Assembly (NCBI GenBank): GCA_028277185.1
Contig: JANQGQ010000006.1
Location: 1-37,207 of the forward strand
Length of the DNA: 37,207 nt
From: Woeseiaceae bacterium
GTDB lineage: Bacteria > Pseudomonadota > Gammaproteobacteria > Steroidobacterales > Woeseiaceae
Reading direction: 5' to 3'
Position 1 is the stretch's first letter. Each line of letters opens with the position of its first letter. A program made the position numbers and the translations under genes. The notes beneath the pieces are model-generated. The model was given only the letters and a program-made list of their open reading frames with translations, searched no databases and had not been told where the DNA came from. Shown here in pieces: positions 32,046 through 37,207 of the stretch.

Positions 32046-32137
32046 CACCGAAGTTGTTATGAGCGGCCGCTTCAGCGCTGATGCCTCAATGCGCCCTGTA
32101 AGGAATTGCGTAAGTCCGCAACTTAACGAGAAGCAGA

Positions 32138-32428
32138 TCAGAGGACCATACTTGCGGAGTCCCGTGAGGCGTGCCAAAACCGCAACACGTTAATTCCGGC
32201 ATCACTTGTCTCGTAGTAAATTATGTAGTTATCGGCCGGGAAACAACGAACGCCGTCGTCGATATCGCTGCGGTCGACACCCATATTCGGATTGTCAGCG
32301 ATCAGGCTACAAGTCTCTTTGAGCCGTTCAATGTAGCTATCCGCCACGGACACGTCATCTGCCGCTATGTGTATCCACGCATCTAGCAGGTCTTGCCTGG
32401 CGAGTTCTTGGTAGGTGACACGACTCAC
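32138..32428 (-). CDS. ParE/RelE-superfamily toxin
   Basis: The 96-residue toxin shows the ParE/RelE order: LARQDLLDAWIHIA helix, ADSYIERLKETCSLIADNPNMG helix, the beta strand GVRCFPADNYIIYYE, and the terminal VLRFWHASRD (family HGARD-like). It is complete in length. ParE members inhibit gyrase, RelE members cleave mRNA; the sequence sits nearer to ParE, but activity cannot be decided by eye. It overlaps the antitoxin stop by 4 bp (ATGA), the standard coupled arrangement. The gene lies between a decayed adhesin end and a decayed ferritin. Confidence 0.88.
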   Translation of the reverse strand: MSRVTYQELARQDLLDAWIHIAADDVSVADSYIERLKETCSLIADNPNMGVDRSDIDDGVRCFPADNYIIYYETSDAGINVLRFWHASRDSASMVL

Positions 32429-32715
32429 TCGCCGGACGCCGACGCCCCAAGCCGTTTCCTACCTTCCGCCTTAATCTCCTCGACAGCCTCGTCATCGAAC
32501 GGCATCCCCTTACCCGCTGCCAGTTCGGCGCGAGCTTCCGCGATACCCTGTCGCAGGGCTTCAAGCTTGACCTGTTGCGTCGCCTCAAAATCAGCATAGG
32601 ACTGTACGACCGCGAAAGGTCGGCCATTTTTTTCAATCGTTACCGGCCCGCGCTGTGCGTCATCAATGAGCTTTCCGAACCGATTTTTTGCTTCACGAGC
32701 GCTAACGCGTCTCAT
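32425..32715 (-). CDS. Phd/YefM-family antitoxin
   Basis: The 96-residue antitoxin begins MRRVSAREAKNRFGKLIDDA, the Phd/YefM DNA-binding signature, followed by PVTIEKNGRPFAVVQSYADFE. The disordered acidic C-terminal half (AEARAELAAGKGMPFDDEAVEEI) wraps the toxin in known pairs. It neutralises the downstream toxin and represses its own promoter together with it. A perfect TATAAT with an embedded inverted repeat stands 33 bp upstream, a good candidate for that control site. Confidence 0.92.
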   Translation of the reverse strand: MRRVSAREAKNRFGKLIDDAQRGPVTIEKNGRPFAVVQSYADFEATQQVKLEALRQGIAEARAELAAGKGMPFDDEAVEEIKAEGRKRLGASASGE

Positions 32716-32744
32716 TGTGTCATTCCCAGACAGTGACCATTGTA

Positions 32745-32755
32745 GCTATTATAGC
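32745..32755 (-). promoter_or_regulatory. Toxin-antitoxin promoter -10 with overlapping operator palindrome
   Basis: The inverted repeat GCTAT-T-ATAGC (32745-32755) contains, on the minus strand, a perfect TATAAT -10 box (complement of 32748-32753). The antitoxin ATG is 33 bp away. A repressor bound to the palindrome would sit exactly on the -10 box. The -35 (TTCGCA, 16 bp further) is weak. Confidence 0.7.
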
Positions 32756-32820
32756 GCATCTCCTTGAAGTGCGAATCGTCTATCTTATGCTAATAAGCCT
32801 TTGATTTTAAGAAATTTGTT

Positions 32821-32958
32821 ACAGTGAGCAATGAGCCAGGAAGAGAAGCCGGGCAATTGCTGTGAGTTGAAGTAAGCCGCCATTGCACGATACGCATGGC
32901 TGGCCTGTAGCTCGGTACTCAATTGCCCATTCACGGCGTCGGCGACCTTCTCATTTGT
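32821..32958 (-). pseudogene. Truncated ferritin (N-terminal helix only)
   Basis: The minus-strand frame reads NEKVADAVNGQLSTELQASH and continues YRAMAAYFNSQQLPGFSSWL. This is the first helix and turn of an FtnA-type ferritin (family: ALNEQINxELYASYLYLSMAAYFxSxNLPGFAxW). The similarity stops at about 32821, and unrelated residues and a stop follow. The remaining ~110 residues, with most of the ferroxidase site, are missing. The frame upstream of 32958 is unrelated sequence with no ferritin start. It reads toward the toxin-antitoxin promoter. Confidence 0.75.
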
Positions 32959-33094
32959 CGGCGCTGGTGTCTGCAACTTCGGAAGCCCCCATCGTACGCC
33001 AGCCGACCTCGTCACCCTCCGTGAGGCGCTATGTTCCGCGGTCGAAAGGACGGTGGCAGGGACCACCTGTTCGCTCTGATAGAGATGGATATCC

Positions 33095-33471
33095 CAAGGT
33101 AAGAATCGTCGTATTCACCAAACTCATTTTGCCCACCTTGCCGAATACGCCGCCCGCTTCAACAACGTCGTAGGGTCGATAGAAAAAGATCATCAATCCG
33201 GCAGCGAAGTTAATTTGGGCGAGACCAAAGAGGATGCCAAGCAGTAACACGAGACCGCCTGCGCTTGAGACAATCATGTTCCTGACAGCCGGGAGACCTT
33301 CAGATTCGAGAGCATGACGGCAAGCCACAAAACCAGCAGGAAGAGCGTTAGTTTGAACAGTAACTGCGGCAGGTTGTCGACCACCCAGGTGTCGAGATCC
33401 GTGAGCCACCCCGACATCAGGCCACTCAGTACCTCCCAGTCAAGAATGTCCGTCGTGATCGTGCCCGTGAC
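33095..33471 (-). pseudogene. Decayed MscS-type mechanosensitive channel
   Basis: One minus-strand frame (33471 to 33277) reads LDTWVVDNLPQLLFKLTLFL then LVLWLAVMLSNL, the N-terminal helix of small MscS channels. A different frame (33280 to 33095) continues NMIVSSAGGLVLLLGILFG, then directly NFAAGLMIFFYRPYDV and VEAGGVFGKVGKMSLVNTTI, the pore and beta-domain start. The segment usually between GLAQ and NFAAGL, including the glycine-rich pore helix, is missing, as is GD after YDV and the whole C-terminal domain. So there is at least one frameshift, two deletions and a truncation. Confidence 0.8.
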
Positions 33472-33480
33472 TTCGATCTG

Positions 33481-33876
33481 GTGAATCAAGGCGACTACTC
33501 GGTTACGGCAGACTACGAGCCGCACCTCGAGGCCGTACTCGGGTATCACGAGTCCGAGAGCCCTGTTGCACACAAAAAGAAATATGAACTGATCAAGGGC
33601 GACGCCACGCGCACGCTGGGCGAGCACATGGAGCGGCAGCCGGAAACGATCGTGGCGCTGGCCTACTTTGACTTAGACATCTGCGAGCCAACGCGTGCCT
33701 GCCTCGATCTGCTGCTGCCGCAGCTGACTCGCGGCTCGGTGCTCGCGTTCGATGAACTGAACTGCCCCAAGTTCCCGGGCGAAACGCTCGCGATGATGGA
33801 AGTCCTGTGCCTCGACAAATACGCGATACGCCGAAGCCCGCTCAACCCGTTAATCTCTTACATGATTGTTGACTGA
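33481..33876 (+). pseudogene. C-terminal fragment of a TylF-type SAM-dependent methyltransferase
   Basis: The 131-codon open frame matches only the second half of sugar O-methyltransferases of the TylF/macrocin type: KGDATRTLGEH, YFDLDICEPTRACLDLLLPQ, and GSVLAFDELNCPKFPGETLA followed by a conserved YAIRRSPLNP end. The SAM-binding glycine motif that should precede it is absent. The sequence before the GTG at 33481 is the inverted MscS remnant, so the gene was cut at about 33475 and joined head-to-head to it. The fragment is intact to its natural stop. It implies a lost polysaccharide cluster. Confidence 0.75.
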
Positions 33877-33889
33877 GGAGACTGAGCAA

Positions 33890-34105
33890 ATGAAGCGAAC
33901 GACATTCGGGACACCTTGGTTTAACCTTCCAAGCATCGCGAAACTTCTTAAGGTACTCAAAGTGCCCCTAAATTCGGCTGCTATACCAGCATCTCGGCAG
34001 CTTCTTCGCGACCTCGCTCGATCCTATAACCTCTCAGCACTAACCCTTGACGTGAAGATCCACGACGTTCCCGTGCATGGCAGCACGATGGCGCCCCATG
34101 CATAA
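33890..34105 (+). CDS. 71-residue open frame, unrecognised (possibly fragment)
   Basis: Starts 13 bp after the methyltransferase stop, with a GAGGAG ribosome site before the ATG at 33890. It reads MKRTTFGTPWFNLPSIAKLL and then a helix KVLKVPLNSAAIPASRQLLR. The last residues overlap the breakpoint of the VirD4-like fragment at about 34092, so its 3' end may be an artefact of the junction. The spacing suggests it was the next gene in the methyltransferase operon and lost its end. No family recognised. Confidence 0.4.
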   Translation: MKRTTFGTPWFNLPSIAKLLKVLKVPLNSAAIPASRQLLRDLARSYNLSALTLDVKIHDVPVHGSTMAPHA

Positions 34106-34307
34106 AAACGCGCGGCCCATAAGCTTCGTAGATATACCACCATTCGAAGAGACGCCAAGTTAGGGAAACGGGTGTTCCGAACAACGATTTCCAGGACTTG
34201 CCAAACGCGCTCTCATAACCAAACGCCGCCACTGTGTAAGCCGTCGCAAGCCATAGCCCAGCGATAACGATGACGGCATGGCCGATGAGAATCTTTGTTA
34301 GCGTCAT
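34092..34307 (-). pseudogene. N-terminal fragment of a VirD4/TraG-type conjugative coupling protein
   Basis: The first ~72 residues (MTLTKILIGHAVIVIAGLWL, then TAYTVAAFGYESAFGK, FGTPVSLTWRLFEWWYIYEA and YGPRVF) match the membrane N-terminus of TraG/VirD4 coupling proteins: one transmembrane helix, a short periplasmic loop and WRLFxWWYxYxAYxPRVF. The similarity ends at about 34092 and the frame runs on in unrelated sequence. The ATPase domain (Walker A and B) is absent. It is the only trace of a conjugation system in the window and points to a former integrative element. Confidence 0.65.
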
Positions 34308-34435
34308 GATCGACTCTGGCTGTTGTGCGGGAATACCCCCTACATTTCTACCAAAATCGATTATCGGCTTATGTCGCAGCTCTCGCCAGTAGAGATCATT
34401 CTTTGAGGTTTCTTGCGGTTGGTCGCGGAAGTCTT
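34308..34435. other. Intergenic, nothing recognised
   Basis: This 128-bp gap lies between the coupling-protein remnant and the S9 peptidase stop. CTTTCA-G-TGAAAG, overlapping the end of the peptidase gene, is a short perfect palindrome without a T-run. Confidence 0.35.
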
Positions 34436-36928
34436 TCAGTGAAAGGTTTTAGGTCCAGGCATCACTCCGCTGTCTTCAAGAAAGGCGAAAACACGCTCCC
34501 ACATGTCACGCTGATGCTGCGGATGGTGGATCACGTGCTGCTCGCCGAAGTATCGAACGAAGAGCACATCCTTGCCTTCCCGACGAAGTGCTGTGTACAT
34601 CTCTTCGGCTTGGGTTACGAAGGTTGTCGCATCCAAATCACCCTGGATCATCATTAAAGGCGTCGTCACTTGGTCGGCAAAGAACAAGGGGGAATTGCGG
34701 ACATACCGCTCGGGGTCGGAGGCGGGCGTACTGCCCATCCGCTGTTGCCCGGTGACCGCCATCTCAGCCTGTGACCCGCCAGGAATTCGTTTTGAAGCCG
34801 CATCGAGCCGACTGGAGGGAGAGAATTGTCCAAACTGGCTTGATAGATTCGAGACTACCGCCTGTCCAATGAGTGCATCGAACCTGTCTGTCTGAACAGC
34901 AACTGAAAGCGTTGTGTACCCGCCATAGCTTTGTCCGGTTAAAGCAAGGCGTTCCTCGTCGACCCAACCTGTGGCAAGCGCCGCGTCAAGCGCTGAAAGA
35001 ATAGCTGGCATCATTTGCTGCATCGGGTCACTTGGCCCATCCATGCGCTTCGGCAATGGAATAGAGGGAATGAGAACCGCATATCCACGTGCGGCAAAGA
35101 GTTCCATGTTGTTGGTGGTTGAAAGACTTGCGAGCCAAGGCTCAGCAGTTCGGAAACTTCCACGCGAGCGTGGGTCATCTGGGTATACTGTTTCAGCGTA
35201 AGCGATCACAACCAGCGGAAATTTCGCACGCCCGTCCAGCGGCACGCCCGGCGGCAAATAGAGCCAACTCGTAACCGGCCGGTCATCGAACCCAGCATGT
35301 TCCAGTGAAATAGGCCCTATGGCCAACGCGATCTCAGCTAATTGTTCGTTGAACCTATAGAGATTGACAGGCTCAGCTGTTTCACCGCTTCTCACATAGG
35401 TCAACAGCCCGCCATACTCATTGGACCGAGAAAGAAAAACACCGCCCGCTTCTGTCGCTGCGAGAAGTACCGCATGCGGGTCAGGCGCGGCAATTACAAC
35501 GGGAGCATGATCATCTCCTGAGAACAGCATATACTGGCCGGAGGACGTCTCGCCGAGTTTAAAGACAAGACTGGACAATGGCGGCGTATCAGCTGACGAG
35601 GATAAAAAGGGAAGCCCCGCTTGAGCTTTACTTTCAGCGCTTCGTCCTGCAAATAGCGCAAGCTCTTCATCAGCTACTGCGGAGAGTTTCGTGCGCGCAT
35701 CGCGGAGGTCGTTGCGCCAGAGGTCGCCCTCCTCAAGCGTAAAATAATAGTCCGATGAAGCGGCGATGATGGGCGTGCTTGAAGTGATTGTTTGAATCGT
35801 CTCTAGACCGATAGACTTTGGTTCTCCTGTCGAACTTGCATTATATGCAAGATGGTCACCAACCCACTTTGGGTTCGCCGCCTCTTTCGGAAGTGATCCG
35901 ATAATCTCGCCTCTTTCGTTATCAAAGACTGAGTAAACCCGTCGCTCATAGTCCTGGAAGTCTAAGTCCTTATAGTGACCATCCGTCCACCACCCAGGCA
36001 ATTGACGCGACACTAAAAGCAAATACCGGCCCGACGAAGACCAAGAGACAACTCTGACATCGCAGGCGTCAACGATGCTGGATGCGCCGGTATTGCGATC
36101 AATGATTGTTACGCGACTTATGCTGCCGAACTCAGCATTCGCTGGCGCAGCAATGTCTGCAATGGCATCATGCGTTACAGCGAAATTCGAACCACGAGTC
36201 TGCGGTGTGACGACACCGCTAAATCGACCAGTGCCTAAAGCATACTCACGGCTAGCGCCTGTCCGAATATTGATTTCGAGAAGTGAAACCGCGTTATCGA
36301 TATCCGGCGCGCTCGCATAACGTCCCGCACCCACCACATCTACACTGACATCACGATCCTGCCAGACACGTTCCTGCGCATATGCATTTGCGCGTGCGCC
36401 AGAGACAATCGTGAAGTCTTCAGCCGGCGCCTCACTTACGGCAATCATGAGTGTATCATTGGATGACCAGTAAACGCTTGAGGGATAATGCACATCGACG
36501 TCGAGTAGCTGGTGCTCAGACGTCACCGTATTAAACACGCCGATCGAAAGATCGCCATTGGATAATCGGTAGAACGCAATAAACCGCTCATCGGGCGACC
36601 AGGGATCAGCGCTGGAAAAATAGTACCCCACACCCTCTTCTTGCGGGAATAAGTACTCAATTTCACCGCCATCCAGGGAAACACGGTGAAGTGACTTGCG
36701 CGCGCGCGCCATAACCCAGGTATTTACATATGGCAGAACGCCTGGCCAGGTCTCAGCCGCATTCACGCGTTCGAAATATGCAAAGCCTCGCTCATCATCA
36801 ATGACAACTACTCCGATATGCTCACGCTTCAACAGGTCATCGACTGTGACCGCTTTCAGTTCCGCATTGGCGATCGACGGCATCGCCACGGCGAAGAGTA
36901 CGACGAGAGTGGCTTTAATAATCTGCAT
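34436..36928 (-). CDS. Secreted S9 family (prolyl oligopeptidase-type) serine peptidase
   Basis: The 830-residue protein has a signal peptide (1-22, cleavage after IANA), a long beta-propeller region (about 40-540) and a C-terminal alpha/beta-hydrolase domain. The catalytic triad is Ser667 (TGQSYGGYT), Asp766 (QGDLDATTF) and His798 (FGEQHVIHHPQH). S9 peptidases cleave peptides in the periplasm. A relative with a TonB receptor neighbour is the lasso-peptide isopeptidase AtxE2 type; this link is only a hypothesis, since no lasso precursor is visible. The gene follows a TonB-dependent receptor on the same strand. Its base composition is clearly more AT-rich than the left part of the window. The ATG at 36928 has AGAAAG upstream. 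Confidence 0.9.
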   Translation of the reverse strand: MQIIKATLVVLFAVAMPSIANAELKAVTVDDLLKREHIGVVVIDDERGFAYFERVNAAETWPGVLPYVNTWVMARARKSLHRVSLDGGEIEYLFPQEEGVGYYFSSADPWSPDERFIAFYRLSNGDLSIGVFNTVTSEHQLLDVDVHYPSSVYWSSNDTLMIAVSEAPAEDFTIVSGARANAYAQERVWQDRDVSVDVVGAGRYASAPDIDNAVSLLEINIRTGASREYALGTGRFSGVVTPQTRGSNFAVTHDAIADIAAPANAEFGSISRVTIIDRNTGASSIVDACDVRVVSWSSSGRYLLLVSRQLPGWWTDGHYKDLDFQDYERRVYSVFDNERGEIIGSLPKEAANPKWVGDHLAYNASSTGEPKSIGLETIQTITSSTPIIAASSDYYFTLEEGDLWRNDLRDARTKLSAVADEELALFAGRSAESKAQAGLPFLSSSADTPPLSSLVFKLGETSSGQYMLFSGDDHAPVVIAAPDPHAVLLAATEAGGVFLSRSNEYGGLLTYVRSGETAEPVNLYRFNEQLAEIALAIGPISLEHAGFDDRPVTSWLYLPPGVPLDGRAKFPLVVIAYAETVYPDDPRSRGSFRTAEPWLASLSTTNNMELFAARGYAVLIPSIPLPKRMDGPSDPMQQMMPAILSALDAALATGWVDEERLALTGQSYGGYTTLSVAVQTDRFDALIGQAVVSNLSSQFGQFSPSSRLDAASKRIPGGSQAEMAVTGQQRMGSTPASDPERYVRNSPLFFADQVTTPLMMIQGDLDATTFVTQAEEMYTALRREGKDVLFVRYFGEQHVIHHPQHQRDMWERVFAFLEDSGVMPGPKTFH

Positions 36929-36957
36929 ATTGATTATCTTTCTAATCTTGGATGTCC

Positions 36958-36972
36958 GGGGGGGGGGGGGGG
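36958..36972 (-). repeat. 15-bp homopolymer (G on plus, C on minus) upstream of the S9 peptidase gene
   Basis: A run of 15 identical bases lies 29 bp upstream of the S9 peptidase ATG, within the promoter/leader zone. Runs this long are hot spots for slipped-strand change and, in pathogens such as Neisseria and Campylobacter, switch genes on and off. No promoter hexamers could be placed with certainty around it (TATAAG precedes it on the minus strand). It may also be a sequencing or assembly error. Confidence 0.85.
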
Positions 36973-37070
36973 CTTATACTGTGTCCGCCTTGCGGACCAG
37001 CTTGATCTGATAATAGGAATTGGACGCGGCGGCGCTTTACACCGCGGCCGCCTCTCATGAGACGCTGGCG

Positions 37071-37207
37071 TTAGAAACTCTTGGATAGAGTTAGACTAAT
37101 CTGGCGATTAAAGGGGTTTGCATTCGCCGAGTCATAGTTAAGCCCGAAAGGCGTTGCCACGAAGGGCGGATCGTTATCAAACAGATTGGTAACATTCAAG
37201 CCGACGC
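37071..37207 (-). CDS. C-terminal part of a TonB-dependent receptor (runs off the window)
   Basis: The last 44 codons are visible: VGLNVTNLFDNDPPFVATPF, GLNYDSANANPFNRQ, then ISLTLSKSF and a stop (TAA complement at 37071-37073). NLFD near the end and an aromatic C-terminal Phe are the standard final strands of an outer-membrane TonB-dependent receptor barrel. Such receptors import siderophores, glycans or peptides. It lies 142 bp upstream of the S9 peptidase on the same strand, so the pair may form a peptide import and cleavage unit. The plug and most of the barrel are outside the window. Confidence 0.85.
   Translation of the reverse strand, partial: VGLNVTNLFDNDPPFVATPFGLNYDSANANPFNRQISLTLSKSF

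Noticed and set aside
31875..32177. Minus-strand 100-codon open frame over the adhesin remnant
   Set aside because: Basic, Cys/Arg-rich translation with no family. The plus-strand reading matches a known repeat type much better.
31859..34307. Integron cassette array
   Set aside because: Unrelated gene pieces in mixed orientation next to a toxin-antitoxin pair suggested an integron, but no attC-like inverted repeats with GTT cores and no integrase were seen, and most pieces are truncated rather than complete cassettes.
34325..34657. Plus-strand open frame over the 3' end of the S9 peptidase gene
   Set aside because: It is antisense to the conserved catalytic His region of the peptidase and has no ribosome site or recognisable family.

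Overview
The window is a chromosomal segment from a GC-rich gammaproteobacterium. RNase T (rnt) is essentially restricted to that class. A homodimeric-type pyruvate dehydrogenase set (aceE-aceF-lpdA, with a lipoyl domain on Lpd), a CGFS monothiol glutaredoxin and nadC all fit. No genus can be fixed from the sequence. The first ~31.6 kb is dense housekeeping and envelope genes. From ~31.65 kb to the right end the DNA is visibly more AT-rich, gene-poor and full of broken genes, ending in a TonB-receptor/S9-peptidase pair. This looks like an acquired and decaying region.

Layout. 1-4.1 kb: DsbA/HCCA-isomerase-like protein; a CPA2 antiporter with RCK domain overlapping a tandem universal stress protein (minus); an OsmC protein. 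4.1-10.2 kb: minus-strand pyruvate dehydrogenase operon aceE>aceF>lpdA>osmC. 10.4-12.5 kb: M17 aminopeptidase and rnt, overlapping by 4 bp (plus). 12.5-13.5 kb: minus operon DUF1289 > BON lipoprotein > monothiol glutaredoxin. 13.6-15.3 kb: PuuD-like membrane protein, terminator, then nadC, whose translation-initiation region is duplicated in tandem (52 bp). 15.3-18 kb: GAF-PAS-PAS-GGDEF-EAL protein. 18-20.6 kb: DUF4382-like lipoprotein, terminator, CBS-pair protein. 20.7-22.4 kb: divergent LysR regulator and SDR with a palindromic operator between them. 22.4-24.7 kb: divergent acyltransferase-3 and membrane LytTR regulator, with two identical 10-bp direct repeats 21 bp apart between them. 24.7-28.1 kb: DUF427, an SPFH protein, and a large Ig-like lipoprotein with acidic Ca-type loops. 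28.5-31.6 kb: exported Rossmann protein, rhomboid protease (TTG start), a 72-aa protein and two membrane proteins.

31.65-34.3 kb is a gene graveyard around an intact Phd/ParE-type toxin-antitoxin pair. It holds the frameshifted end of an adhesin Ig/cadherin-like repeat, the start of a ferritin, an internally deleted MscS channel, the C-terminal part of a TylF-type methyltransferase, and the N-terminus of a VirD4/TraG coupling protein. 34.4-37.2 kb (minus) carries a secreted S9 peptidase preceded by the C-terminus of a TonB-dependent receptor, with a 15-bp G/C homopolymer just upstream of the peptidase start.

The strongest leads are the nadC leader duplication, the LytTR direct-repeat pair, the gene graveyard around the toxin-antitoxin module, and the receptor/S9-peptidase pair with its homopolymer. 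No CRISPR array, tRNA, rRNA, transposase or integrase was recognised.
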